A model generated the notes under the pieces. The model saw only the letters and a program-made list of their open reading frames with translations, was not told where the DNA came from and did no database searches. A stretch of 37,397 bases of DNA from Bryobacterales bacterium. Its GTDB lineage: Bacteria > Acidobacteriota > Terriglobia > Bryobacterales > UBA6623. Shown here one piece after another: positions 26,505 to 35,606 of the stretch; the first letter of the stretch is position 1, and the number at the start of each line of letters is the position of its first letter. Both the position numbers and the translations under genes were made by a program. The DNA is taken from assembly GCA_028819215.1 (NCBI GenBank), contig JAPPMG010000080.1, positions 1 to 37,397 of the forward strand, in the 5' to 3' direction.

Positions 26505-27965
26505 ATGAACCCAGTACGACAGGCAATCCAGACCGAGACGCGCCGGCAGTTCTTTTCGCGCCAAGCGAAGGGGATCGGCGGCATCGCGCTCGCCAGCCTC
26601 ATGGCAGACGAAGCGCGCGGTTCAGACAACGAGCGCATCGGCGGCCTGCCCCACCTGCCTCACTTCGCGCCGACCGCCAAGCGCTGTGTCTACCTGCACA
26701 TGATGGGCGCGCCGCCGCAGATGGACCTGCTGGACTACAAGCCGGCCATGAAGGACTGGTACGACAAGGACCTGCCGGAGTCCATCCGCCAGGGCCAGCG
26801 CCTGACAACCATGACCTCTGGTCAGGCGCGTTTCCCGATCGCGCCATCGGTGTTCAAGTTTTCGCTGCACGGCCAGAGCGGGGCTTGGATCTCCGAACTG
26901 CTCCCGCTGACCGCAAGCATGGCGGACGACATCTGCATCATCCGCTCGATGAACACCGACGCGATCAACCACGAGCCCGCGATCACCTTCATCCAGACCG
27001 GGCGCGAAGTGGCGGGGCAGCCCTGCATCGGCTCGTGGATCTCCTACGGCTTGGGCAGCCTCAACGCCGACCTGCCGACGTTCGTGGTGATGAACGCCGA
27101 GCGGAGCCATCCCAAGGCCGGCCAGCAGGCGATCTCGGCCAAGCTGTGGAGTTCCGGGTTCCTCTCGCCCGAGTACGCGGGTGTGGGCCTGCGCGCCGGC
27201 GGCGATCCGGTGCTCTACGTCAACAACCCCGGGGGCGTCACCCAGACTGTCCGGCGGCGCATGCTGGACGGGCTGGCCGAACTGAACCAGATGCAGCACG
27301 AGCGCATCGGCGATCCAGAGACGCTCGCGCGCATCGAGCAGTACGAGATGGCGTTTCGCATGCAGAGCTCGGTGCCCGAGATGAGCGACTTGTCGTCCGA
27401 GCCCGAGAGCACGTGGAAGCGCTGGGGCGAAGAGGCGCGCCAGCCTGGCAAGTTCCAGAACGCGGCGCTGATGGCTCGGCGCTTGGTCGAGCGCGGCGTC
27501 CGCTTCGTGCAGATCTACCACCGAGGCTGGGACGTGCACGGGAACGCCCCAATCGTGTTGCCCGCGCAGGCCCGCGACGCCGATCGCGGGGCTTGGGCGC
27601 TGATCCAGGATCTCAAGGAGCGCGGGCTGTTCGACGAGACGCTGGTAATCTGGGGCGGCGAGTTCGGCAGGACGATCTACTCGCAAGGCGAGCTGACTCC
27701 GACCAACTACGGTCGTGACCACCACCCGCGCTGCTACAGCCTGTGGATGGCGGGCGGGGGAATCAAGGGCGGGATGGTGTACGGGGAGACGGACGAATTC
27801 TCTTACAACATCGTCAAGGACCCTGTGCCTATCCACGACTACCAGGCCACGCTGCTGCACTTGTTCGGAATCGACCACGAGCGCTTCACCTACAAGCACC
27901 AAGGCTTGGATGCCAAGCTCACCGGAGTCGAGCCAGCCCACGTCGTGAAGCCGCTCCTGGCGTGA
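26505..27965 (+). CDS. Tat-exported DUF1501 protein
   Basis: This 486-residue protein has a twin-arginine signal (TRRQFFSRQAKGIGGIALAS). The DUF1501 hallmarks are 'YLHMMGAPPQMDLLDYKP', 'ISYGLGSLNADLPTFVVM', 'WGGEFGRTIYSQ', 'YGRDHHPRCYSLWMAGGG' and 'YGETDEFSYN'. DUF1501 is related to the sulfatase/alkaline phosphatase fold, and its enzymatic role is unproven. It is cotranscribed with the preceding PSCyt1/DUF1549/DUF1553 gene, the standard pairing of these families. A good SD (AGAGGGA, 26492-26498) lies six bases before the ATG, as expected for an internal operon gene. The rnpB promoter begins ten bases after its stop codon. Confidence 0.93.
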   Translation: MNPVRQAIQTETRRQFFSRQAKGIGGIALASLMADEARGSDNERIGGLPHLPHFAPTAKRCVYLHMMGAPPQMDLLDYKPAMKDWYDKDLPESIRQGQRLTTMTSGQARFPIAPSVFKFSLHGQSGAWISELLPLTASMADDICIIRSMNTDAINHEPAITFIQTGREVAGQPCIGSWISYGLGSLNADLPTFVVMNAERSHPKAGQQAISAKLWSSGFLSPEYAGVGLRAGGDPVLYVNNPGGVTQTVRRRMLDGLAELNQMQHERIGDPETLARIEQYEMAFRMQSSVPEMSDLSSEPESTWKRWGEEARQPGKFQNAALMARRLVERGVRFVQIYHRGWDVHGNAPIVLPAQARDADRGAWALIQDLKERGLFDETLVIWGGEFGRTIYSQGELTPTNYGRDHHPRCYSLWMAGGGIKGGMVYGETDEFSYNIVKDPVPIHDYQATLLHLFGIDHERFTYKHQGLDAKLTGVEPAHVVKPLLA

Positions 27966-27974
27966 GCCGAGGGC

Positions 27975-27980
27975 TATAAT
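27975..27980 (+). promoter_or_regulatory. -10 box of rnpB
   Basis: A perfect TATAAT ends seven bases before the first base of the P1 helix of RNase P RNA (27988). That is where transcription should begin. No good -35 hexamer is seen at the usual distance. Confidence 0.7.
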
Positions 27981-27987
27981 CGGACAC

Positions 27988-28363
27988 AGGATCGGGCGTC
28001 CGGGCAGTCGCCGTGCTTTCGGGCACGGAGGAAAGTCCGGTCTCCGCAGGGCAGCGTGCCGGCTAACGGCCGGGCGGCATCCCCGCGAGAGGGTGTCGAC
28101 GGACAGTGCCACAGAAAATACACCGCCCCGGTTCGCCGGGGTAAGGGTGAAATGGTGCGGTAAGGGCGCACCGCGTCGCGGGCGACCGGGACGGCAGGGT
28201 AAACCCCACGCGGAGCAAGGCCAAATAGGGGGCGATGCGGCGGCCCGCCGCGCTTGAGTTCCGGGTAGGTCGCTAGAGGCGTCTGGCAACAGACGTCCCA
28301 GATGAATGGCTGCCGCCCGCCTGCGGGCGGGTACAGAAACCGGCTTACAGGGCGTCCGATCCT
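27988..28363 (+). ncRNA. rnpB: RNase P RNA, bacterial type A
   Basis: This is the catalytic RNA that trims the 5' ends of tRNA precursors. The conserved core is intact: GAGGAAAGTCCGG near 28027, CACAGAAAATAC near 28110, GGTAAGGGTGAAATGGTGCG near 28140, AATGGCTGCC near 28305, and ACAGAAACCGGCTTACAG near 28333. The ends form a continuous P1 helix: bases from 27989 (GGATCGGGCGTC) pair with the complementary run ending at 28362 (GGCGTCCGATCC), allowing two G-U pairs. The length (about 376) is normal. No protein gene overlaps it; long open frames across it on the minus strand are chance. It sits directly behind the DUF1501 gene with its own TATAAT promoter. Confidence 0.97.
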
Positions 28364-28369
28364 ACCGGT

Positions 28370-28389
28370 GGTGGGAAGCGCTTCCCGCC
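28370..28389. terminator. possible hairpin between rnpB and the convergent PhzF-family gene
   Basis: A perfect 14-base palindrome, GGGAAGCGCTTCCC (28373-28386), extends to a ten-base stem if one G-U pair is allowed. It lies just after rnpB and just after the stop of the convergent PhzF-family gene, a sensible place for a two-way transcription end. There is no T-tract on either side, so intrinsic termination is doubtful. Confidence 0.35.
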
Positions 28390-28401
28390 TCGGGGGACCC
28401 G

Positions 28402-29211
28402 CTAGACAGCGTCCGGCCCGGCGACCAATTCTCCCCGCAAGACGGTGACCGCCTCTCCCGACAGCGTGACCCGGTGATCGCGTACCAAGACCTTGACGAG
28501 CCCTCCACGCTCCGACGCCTGCCACGCGGTGAACTCGGCCCTTCCGAGACGGCGCTGCCAATACGGGCCCAAGCAGCAGTGGGCGGACCCGGTGACCGGG
28601 TCCTCAACAATGCCCGTGCCCGGCGCGAAGAAGCGGGACACGAAATCGAATCCATCCGTGTCAGATCGAGCGGTGACAATGATGCCTCGCGTGTCAATCT
28701 CGGCGAGGCGCCGGGTGTCTGGTACCAGACTGCGAAGCGTTGCCTCGGACTCGACCTCCGCCAAGTAGTCGAAGCGGTTGCGCCCGACGTACACCAGATC
28801 GGCATTGAGGCCGGCGGACAGGGCTGCAGGGGCGGCCGCGGGCCGATCCGGCTCAGCGGGAAAGTCCATCTCGATCCAGCCGTCGCGCTGGTTCGCCGCA
28901 AGCATGCCGGAACGCGTGTGAAAGACAGCTCTCGAGCCATCAGCGAGGTGTCCGCTCTCCCAAAGCACGTGGGCGCTCGCAAGCGTTGCATGGCCGCACA
29001 GGTCGACCTCCACGGCAGGCGTGAACCAGCGAAGATCGTATGCGCCGTCGTCACGACGGAGCAAGAACGCAGTCTCCGACAGGTTCATCTCGCGCGCCAC
29101 GTGCTGCATCCACGCGGCATCGGCCGGACGAGACAGCACGCAAACAGCTGCCGGGTTGCCGCCAAACGGCTGGCCGGTAAAGGCGTCGACCTGAGTGATC
29201 GTCAACGGCAA
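28402..29211 (-). CDS. PhzF-family isomerase/epimerase
   Basis: This 269-residue protein has the PhzF fold signatures: 'QVDAFTGQPFGGNPAAVC' at the N-terminus, catalytic-type glutamate E46 in 'NLSETAFL', 'EVDLCGHATLASAHVL', and 'EDPVTGSAHCCLGPYW' in the second half. PhzF itself isomerises a phenazine precursor. Most relatives in genomes without phenazine genes have unknown substrates, and no other phenazine gene is present here. I choose the TTG at 29211 because AGGAGAGGA (29218-29226 on the minus strand) lies six bases upstream and the next residues begin the conserved domain. The frame extends to 29331, but that extension has no conserved sequence. Confidence 0.9.
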   Translation of the reverse strand: MPLTITQVDAFTGQPFGGNPAAVCVLSRPADAAWMQHVAREMNLSETAFLLRRDDGAYDLRWFTPAVEVDLCGHATLASAHVLWESGHLADGSRAVFHTRSGMLAANQRDGWIEMDFPAEPDRPAAAPAALSAGLNADLVYVGRNRFDYLAEVESEATLRSLVPDTRRLAEIDTRGIIVTARSDTDGFDFVSRFFAPGTGIVEDPVTGSAHCCLGPYWQRRLGRAEFTAWQASERGGLVKVLVRDHRVTLSGEAVTVLRGELVAGPDAV

Positions 29212-29446
29212 GGTGATTCCTCTCCTGTCAGGATACGGCAGGCAACGCAGCCCTTTGGGGAAGAGTCCGGTCAAGCCCGCTCGGCCCGGAGAACCGGCCC
29301 GTTCAACTGCAGGGCTGCGCCACACAAGCACCGCAGCAAAGCTACACTACTAGCGGTTTGTGCCGCCGATCTCAGCCAAGGCTCAGCTGCCTCTCGCATC
29401 TGAGCCGGCGATTGAGCTCTCGCCCGGCGGCGTACCCTTCAGTCCC

Positions 29447-31954
29447 ATGAACATCCGCACACTCCTAGCCCTGCTGTTCCTTCTTCTGATTGCGTTGGCA
29501 TCGACAGCCCAGCGCGACCGTCCCGAGGCATTTCAGATCAGTCGCGACAACGTCGATCAGATGCCCTCTGGAAAGGAAGCCGACGGCCTGCCTGGCGATT
29601 TCGTCATTAGAAACGACAAGATCGAGGCGCTCGTCTCCGGCACCCAACCCTTTCGCCGCGCAAACATGACGACGGAGTACGCATCAGTCCTTCAGGGCTG
29701 CCTGTACGACCTCGACGTACGAGGCGCTGGAAACGACCAGATCACCGCCCTGCGTCCAGGCGGGGAATCAGGCTATCTCTCCCGAGTCACCGTTATCGAG
29801 GACGGTTCGTCTGGCGTCGCCGTAGTCGAGGCGGTGCGCACTGCGGCCATAGGAGAGGGCCTCTACTCGCGCCACGAGTACAGGTTGGAATCCGACTGGC
29901 CGTTTCTGCTGGTGACATCGAGCTACCGGAACGAGTCCGAGAAATCCGTATCCGTCTCCCCGGCACCCATATGGAAGGGGCTTGAGAACGATCAGTTCGT
30001 CGACGGCGTCATGATCGGCGATAGTATCGACCCGTTCGACAAGAGAGCGTACGCAATCGCGTCCGCCGATGCAGAACCCGTTCCGGAGGAACTGACACTA
30101 GAAGCCGGGCAAGCGCGAACGTTCAGCATTCGGGTCGCGGTGGCCGATTCTCCCCTGGCAGCGTACGGTCTGCTGGCAGCAGAAAAGGGGCCGACGGGCG
30201 AGGTTGAGGGCACCATCACGGACACGGCGGGACAGCCCGCCATCCATGGCTCGCTTGCGGTCTCCATCGCGGGCGAGTGGGTGTCGCAGTACCCGAATGC
30301 GGAGGGCCGCGTCGCCTTTCGACTCCCCGCTGGACGCTACAACGCCCAATTCCGGGACATCGGCCGCGACGTGGTCGAGAGGACCATCTCGGTAGAGCGC
30401 GGCAAGAACACCCGCTTTGATCTCGAGGTGGCCCCAGCGTCGGCGGTGACTGTCGCGATTCGCGATGCGGGTGGCAACCCGTCGCCCGGCAAGATTCAGT
30501 TCATAGGCGTGGATGGGACAGAAACTCCCAACTTCGGCACCGACTACCGCGTCCACGGGGGCAACCACCAGTACCAGACCCATGACGGGCGGGTCAGGCA
30601 GCAGGTGCCTCCGGGAAACTACCTCTTGCGGGTCAGCCTTGGACCCGAGCACGACCTTGTCGAGCGGCGCGTTCAAGTCGATCCGGGGAAGACCGTGGAA
30701 CTCGAAGTCGCATTGGAGCGGACGGTCGACACCGAGGGCTGGATCAGCACGGACTACCACGCCCATTCGACACCCAGCGGCGATAACTACTGCAACACGC
30801 GGGACCGGATCATCAACTTCGCCGCGGAGCACATCGAATTCGCGCCGACCACCGAGCACCAGCGCCTGTACGACTGGACTTTTCAGATCGAGAAGCTGGG
30901 CCTGTCTAGCAGGATCAAGACCATTCCCGGCATTGAACTGACCGGGAGCGGCCAGCATTTCAATGCGTTTCCAATCAAGCCGGACCCCCTGGCCCAGAAC
31001 GGCGGCGCACCGCTGTGGCACTTTGATCCGCGGATCAACGCGATCACCCTGCGGAATTGGGGCACGCCTACACTGGACGGGGGCTCACGCATTGATCCAG
31101 CTTCGAACGCCCGGAGTCGGACCGGACTGTTCGGAGGCGGCCCTGATCGCTGGGTCCAGGCCAACCATCCCGACGTCGGGGGCGTGTTCTTCGACCGGAA
31201 TCGCGATGGCGTCGAGGACGGCGGGTTTGTTGGCTTTGAGACACTCGTTGACGCGGCCGAGGTGTGGAGCGCGGAGATCCTGAACTTGAGTCCGAGATAC
31301 AACACCCGCGAAGGGGCGAACCGCACGTTCGGATGGTTGCAGATGCTGAACCAAGGCCGCCGCGTTTGGTGCGTCGCAGTGAGCGACGCTCATCGGATCT
31401 TCGGGAACGGTGTCGGTGGATGGCGCACCTACGTGCCAAGCTCGACCGACAGGCCGATCGAAATCGACCATGAGGAAATCGTCCGCAATTCGAAGGCGGG
31501 GCAAATGATGATCACCAACGGTCCGTTCCTCGAAGTGACGACGGGAGACGGCCTGCCAATCGGTTCGACGGTGATCCGGGAGGGATTTGTCGACCTTAAG
31601 ATCCGAGTCCAGACGCCGAACTGGATGGAAATCGACCGGGTGCAGGTATTGGTCAACGGTCGCCAGCCGGACAAGTACAACTTCCGCAGGCAGCAGGAAC
31701 CCGGGATGTTTCGACAAGGGGTCGTGAGCTTTGAGGAGACCGTCCGGGTGGCGCTACAGCAAGACGCCCACCTCATCGTCGTGGCCATCGGAGAGGGCTC
31801 CGACCTCGAGAAAGGCTGGGGGCTCAATCCTTATGGAGAGATGCATCCTGTCGCCTACACGAATCCGATCTTCGTGGACGTGGACCGAGACGGATTCGAA
31901 GCCAACGGGGATACGCTCGGACATCCGCTGATGACCTCGCCACGCGCTGACTGA
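29447..31954 (+). CDS. exported CehA/McbA-type metallohydrolase (PHP superfamily)
   Basis: This 835-residue protein has a signal peptide (MNIRTLLALLFLLLIALAST). A region of about 260 residues resembling a beta-sandwich is followed by one or two carboxypeptidase-regulatory-like modules ('GEVEGTITDTAGQPAIHGSL', about 245-325). Next comes a PHP-type metal-dependent hydrolase with 'DYHAHSTPSGDN' (H438, H440), 'PTTEHQ' and 'SDAHR' (H649). CehA-type enzymes hydrolyse esters or phosphoesters; the natural substrate here cannot be named. A GTG at 29360 would add 29 residues before the signal, so I prefer the ATG at 29447. No good SD is visible. It converges on the DUF3604 gene with 15 bases between their stops. 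Confidence 0.87.
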   Translation: MNIRTLLALLFLLLIALASTAQRDRPEAFQISRDNVDQMPSGKEADGLPGDFVIRNDKIEALVSGTQPFRRANMTTEYASVLQGCLYDLDVRGAGNDQITALRPGGESGYLSRVTVIEDGSSGVAVVEAVRTAAIGEGLYSRHEYRLESDWPFLLVTSSYRNESEKSVSVSPAPIWKGLENDQFVDGVMIGDSIDPFDKRAYAIASADAEPVPEELTLEAGQARTFSIRVAVADSPLAAYGLLAAEKGPTGEVEGTITDTAGQPAIHGSLAVSIAGEWVSQYPNAEGRVAFRLPAGRYNAQFRDIGRDVVERTISVERGKNTRFDLEVAPASAVTVAIRDAGGNPSPGKIQFIGVDGTETPNFGTDYRVHGGNHQYQTHDGRVRQQVPPGNYLLRVSLGPEHDLVERRVQVDPGKTVELEVALERTVDTEGWISTDYHAHSTPSGDNYCNTRDRIINFAAEHIEFAPTTEHQRLYDWTFQIEKLGLSSRIKTIPGIELTGSGQHFNAFPIKPDPLAQNGGAPLWHFDPRINAITLRNWGTPTLDGGSRIDPASNARSRTGLFGGGPDRWVQANHPDVGGVFFDRNRDGVEDGGFVGFETLVDAAEVWSAEILNLSPRYNTREGANRTFGWLQMLNQGRRVWCVAVSDAHRIFGNGVGGWRTYVPSSTDRPIEIDHEEIVRNSKAGQMMITNGPFLEVTTGDGLPIGSTVIREGFVDLKIRVQTPNWMEIDRVQVLVNGRQPDKYNFRRQQEPGMFRQGVVSFEETVRVALQQDAHLIVVAIGEGSDLEKGWGLNPYGEMHPVAYTNPIFVDVDRDGFEANGDTLGHPLMTSPRAD

Positions 31955-31969
31955 TCTTCCAATCGCCCG

Positions 31970-34384
31970 CTATTCCTCGAGCCAGACAGGGCTCGTCCAA
32001 GCAATTTCGCCATCTTCCAGCATCACGCGCAGGTAGTAGTAACTTGGCCCTTCAATGGGCTGCTGGTCTGCAAATTCGATTGAAGCAACGGACTGGCCCG
32101 GTGAGGTGGAATACACGAATTCATTGCTGCGACAAACCTCGATTGACTGTATCGGCTGCGGGGACCGCACGTCAGCAGTGATCATTACTGGGCCGCTGCT
32201 CTGCGCGACCTCCCCCATCAAGCGGCCGTTCACCCGAAAATCGATCTGAATCCTAGCCGCTGTCGTGCCAAATGTCCGCCGGGCGCGAATCCCCTCCAAG
32301 ATGGCAGCACGTGTCTTTTCTCTGGCCCAGACAGCCGCCTTGCCGAGGCCGCCGCCGTGGTCCGGGCTGGCAATCACGCCTATCCTGACACCCTGGCCCC
32401 AAGCGTCCTGGATGTAGCTGCTGGGCTGGCCAGTGGCACGGATCGCGTGCCGTGGGGTACCGGCGTACTCGTACGAGCCGCGCTGCTGGAAGATCTCTGC
32501 CACAGGCTGGGCTTCCTCGTCTGCGTAGTCCCAATCCACGGGTACGTTCCCGGTGTCTGCGAGTTGGTGCGGGATCTGAACGAAGTCGGCCTTCATGGCC
32601 CTCAGTTCGCTCCAAAGATCCGCCGGGGAATCGCCGTTGTAGGCTGTCCACCACTTGGGAAAGTAGGGATCGGCGAATATCAGGTTGCGGTGGCCGTAGT
32701 AGCCCCAGGGGCGCTGTTCGTCGTAGTCTTCAAAACTTGAGGTCCACTCCTCGCCCAGAAAGGTCACGAGCCGGCCGACATCATGGTTCGCGCGGACCAT
32801 CTTGGCCGAGTAATTCCATAGGTAGGGAACGATGTTGTAGCCGTGATCGGTCATGGCGACGAAGTCGAGTCGATTGATGTCTCGGCGGCACTGGTAGTTC
32901 TCGTCCAGTGACTGGTCGCCGCAGCGATTGCAGATCGAGATGTCTGAGTGTTCGTGCAACTCGCCGTAGTACAGATAGAACCGTTCTCCGTTGTATTCGA
33001 TGGACGGGGTCTCGGCATCCTCCCCATACTGCGCATGAAGCGATGCGGGATCGAATGGCTCGGTGGGCTCTTCCAAGGCGGCGAGACTCATGGCAGGCGC
33101 GGCGGACGGCGCTTGCCCGGTATCGACCGAAGCGAGCAAGATTTGAGATCGGGCGCTGTCCGTGAAGTCGGGATCGGACTGCGACCAGGTGTCCGAGAAG
33201 TTGTCGGCCTGAAAGGCCAGCAGTATCCGGTCCCCCCTGATCGCCATTGGCGCCGGGCGGTCCAGGGACCGCCGTTGAGAGAGCGTCCTCGGCCCGATCC
33301 AATCCGCCCCCGTAAATCCCACGAGTTGCGCCTGCCATCCCCCTCGCGGCTCCCGCGGCCGCACGAAGGAAATCCACAAGCGGCCCTGCGAATCGATCGC
33401 AGCCGATGCTGCCTCTGAGCGGGTCTTCGCGAGCGGTGAGGAGTTCCAGTAGTCCAGAGGAGCCTCCAATCCTCGCGGCGTGACTCTCGCCGCAACCAAG
33501 TGCCGCTCATTGGTCCTGCCGACGTTGTACCTCTCCATGCGGGCGTGTTCGTAGACGATCCAGAGGTCGTCATCGTGCGCCAGCAATCGGGCGTGGCGAT
33601 CGATGCCGGGGGAACTGGTCAGCCGTCTGACCTCTTCCCATTCGCCCGAAGTAGATCTCTGGCGAAGGTACACGTCGTAGTTGTGGTCGTGATAGCTATG
33701 CCACGCGACCGAGATTCGACCATGGCGGTCGACCGCGACGCTGGGTCCGTAGTTCGACGCGCTGTCCGCACTCACCCGCACGTGCTCGCCGACAACGCCA
33801 TCTCGAAGCGATGCCGAGTAGACTTGGCGCTTGGAGTCAGCATTGCTTTCCCAAGCCACGGACAGCGTCCCGCCACGCCACGCGGCGGCCGGCTTGATCT
33901 GACTCTCGGGTCCGGCGGCAATGCGGACAGGCTGGGCAGGGCCATCCGGACCGGCGCTGACCGCGTAGATATCCCAATTCCCGTCGACTTCGCGCGCAAA
34001 CACGAAATGTGCGCGGGCGTCCGAGGCTACCGCATCCAAGTCCAGCAGGTAGGTTCCCGCACCGCCCAGCGCCACCCATTCGCCCCTCTTGAGGAAGCGG
34101 TCCTGCTCGTGCGAATACCGAGCGATTACCAGCGCGTCCGCACCATTTCGGTAGCTTATCCATCCAACGAATACGTCGCCCGACGCTGTCACCGCAAGTG
34201 CAGGGTCGTCGTTGAACCCTTGGTGCGGCTCGACGGCCGTGATCCAAGGCGTAGGCGTAGGGTTCGGCGGGCGAGGCGCTACGTCCTGAGGCTCGGCCGG
34301 TGGCGCCACATCGGCAGTGTCCGAGCAGCCTGCCCCTAAGGTGATGGCCGCAAGGCAGCAGAGCAGAAGGGGATTCCGGGGCAT
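31970..34384 (-). CDS. DUF3604 lipoprotein with an N-terminal sialidase-like propeller
   Basis: From the ATG at 34384 this is an 804-residue lipoprotein (MPRNPLLLCCLAAITLGAGC, C20). Residues about 45-400 repeat a 'D..GRISVAWHSY / SQGRLWISFV' pattern, like BNR or sialidase-type propeller blades. The C-terminal 350 residues are DUF3604, a PHP-like metallohydrolase, with 'YYGELHEHSDIS' (H477, H479), 'MTDHGYN' and 'ASPDHGGGLG'. A Cys-rich loop follows the first motif (CNRCGDQ...C). The reaction is unknown; the fold suggests metal-dependent hydrolysis of an ester or phosphoester outside the cytoplasm. The frame up to 34471 only precedes the lipoprotein signal. A weak TACAAC box lies eight bases before the ATG. 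Confidence 0.87.
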   Translation of the reverse strand: MPRNPLLLCCLAAITLGAGCSDTADVAPPAEPQDVAPRPPNPTPTPWITAVEPHQGFNDDPALAVTASGDVFVGWISYRNGADALVIARYSHEQDRFLKRGEWVALGGAGTYLLDLDAVASDARAHFVFAREVDGNWDIYAVSAGPDGPAQPVRIAAGPESQIKPAAAWRGGTLSVAWESNADSKRQVYSASLRDGVVGEHVRVSADSASNYGPSVAVDRHGRISVAWHSYHDHNYDVYLRQRSTSGEWEEVRRLTSSPGIDRHARLLAHDDDLWIVYEHARMERYNVGRTNERHLVAARVTPRGLEAPLDYWNSSPLAKTRSEAASAAIDSQGRLWISFVRPREPRGGWQAQLVGFTGADWIGPRTLSQRRSLDRPAPMAIRGDRILLAFQADNFSDTWSQSDPDFTDSARSQILLASVDTGQAPSAAPAMSLAALEEPTEPFDPASLHAQYGEDAETPSIEYNGERFYLYYGELHEHSDISICNRCGDQSLDENYQCRRDINRLDFVAMTDHGYNIVPYLWNYSAKMVRANHDVGRLVTFLGEEWTSSFEDYDEQRPWGYYGHRNLIFADPYFPKWWTAYNGDSPADLWSELRAMKADFVQIPHQLADTGNVPVDWDYADEEAQPVAEIFQQRGSYEYAGTPRHAIRATGQPSSYIQDAWGQGVRIGVIASPDHGGGLGKAAVWAREKTRAAILEGIRARRTFGTTAARIQIDFRVNGRLMGEVAQSSGPVMITADVRSPQPIQSIEVCRSNEFVYSTSPGQSVASIEFADQQPIEGPSYYYLRVMLEDGEIAWTSPVWLEE

Positions 34385-34574
34385 CGCCTTATGTTGTATC
34401 AAGGAGACAGTCGCGGTCTGTGCGACGGGAATCGACCCTCCCTTATCTCCGGGCCGAATCTCAGCCTGCAACGCATTCTCGAGGCTAGGCTTGCCTAGGA
34501 GTTCGAGTATCCGATCTCCTCGTCCGCGCCGGGGTCCCGGACAGCTGCTGCCGCCGACCGGGTTTGCGGGGCCG

Positions 34575-35606
34575 CTAGCGAGCCGCCTGGCGCGGGCGTT
34601 GCGGCCGAGGGCAGCAGTCGGCGGGACACTCGTGGGGCCGGGCGGGAAGCGTCCCTAAGCATGCCCTTTCGGAGCCCCGCTCCACGCGCTCTTGAATCAG
34701 GTCGCGCACGGCCGACACGAAGACTGGACAAGCACCAACCGTCCCCGCGCGAACGAATGTGATGCCGGCGGCTACGGCTCGGGCCGCCGCCTCTGAGTCG
34801 AGGTCATGGGCGACCTCTATGTGATCGGAAAGAAAGCCAATCGGCACCGCGCAGACGTGCGTCACGCCTTCGGCCGCGAGCGTGTCGATGCGGTCGCAGA
34901 TATCCGGTTCGAGCCAAGGCTGGGTTGGCGGTCCGCTACGGCTCTGGAAGACCAGTTCCCAGCGGGAGCCGTGGACCTGCTCGCTGACCAGTCGGGAAGC
35001 CTCGCGGAGCTGAGCGACATAGTCGCACGTATGCGCCATCGACGAGGGAATGCTGTGCGCCGTAAACAGGAGCCTCGCCCCGGCGCGGTCGGACGCATCG
35101 AACTGAGAGAGGACAGCGCGAACGCGCCCAACCATCGAACGAATGAATCCCGGATGGTTGAAGAAGGGGCGGATCTTGTCGACCCGCGGCGCGCCGTCGC
35201 CCGCGGCCTTGATGGCCTCGTCGATGTTCTCGCGGTACTGCCGACACCCCGAGTACGAACTAAAGGCCGACGTCACAAACGCCAGCGCCCGCTCCACGCC
35301 ATCGCGAGTCATGGCCTTGAGCGTGTCCGCCAGCAGCGGGTGCCAATTGCGATTGCCGAAATAGATCGGCAAGCGCGGCCCCCTGGCGTCAAGCTCTTCG
35401 CGCAGTGCGGCGATTAGAGACCGATTCTGGTCATTGATCGGACTCCGCCCGCCAAACTCGTAGTAATGTTCGGTGACTTTGAGCAGCCTCTCTCGAGGTA
35501 CACCGCGCCCCCTCACCACGTTTTCCAGAAACGGAACGACATCCTCGGCCCGCTCTGGCCCGCCGAACGAAACTACCAGGACGGCGTCGTATTCCCCTGC
35601 GCTCAT
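34575..35606 (-). CDS. hemH: ferrochelatase, possibly coproporphyrin type
   Basis: This enzyme inserts iron into a porphyrin in heme synthesis. The 343-residue sequence has 'VVSFGGPERAEDVVPFLENV', 'HYYEFGGRSPINDQNR', the active-site region 'FTAHSIPSSMA' and 'VPIGFLSDHIEVAHDLD'. These sit closer to actinobacterial ferrochelatases than to the E. coli type. A cysteine in 'YSGCRQYREN' (C121) and a Cys-rich tail (C316, C327, C331, C332) recall the [2Fe-2S]-binding cysteines of those enzymes, but the spacing differs from what I remember, so the cluster is only inferred. I use the ATG at 35606 (GGAG 11 bases upstream). The frame to 35681 adds an unconserved Arg/His/Cys stretch. No other heme gene is in the window. 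Confidence 0.9.
   Translation of the reverse strand: MSAGEYDAVLVVSFGGPERAEDVVPFLENVVRGRGVPRERLLKVTEHYYEFGGRSPINDQNRSLIAALREELDARGPRLPIYFGNRNWHPLLADTLKAMTRDGVERALAFVTSAFSSYSGCRQYRENIDEAIKAAGDGAPRVDKIRPFFNHPGFIRSMVGRVRAVLSQFDASDRAGARLLFTAHSIPSSMAHTCDYVAQLREASRLVSEQVHGSRWELVFQSRSGPPTQPWLEPDICDRIDTLAAEGVTHVCAVPIGFLSDHIEVAHDLDSEAAARAVAAGITFVRAGTVGACPVFVSAVRDLIQERVERGSERACLGTLPARPHECPADCCPRPQRPRQAAR

Noticed and set aside
26622..28289. A 555-codon open frame on the minus strand
   Set aside because: It runs antisense across the DUF1501 gene and through RNase P RNA, has no recognisable domain, and is explained by the codon bias of the plus-strand gene in GC-rich DNA.
28370..28389. A firm intrinsic terminator for rnpB
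   Set aside because: The stem is strong but there is no T-tract on either strand, so it is listed only as a low-confidence hairpin.
28306..29403. A 365-codon frame on the plus strand
   Set aside because: It begins inside rnpB and runs antisense to the PhzF-family gene, with no conserved domain.
30098..31021. A 307-codon frame on the minus strand
   Set aside because: It is antisense to the CehA-type hydrolase and shows no recognisable domain.
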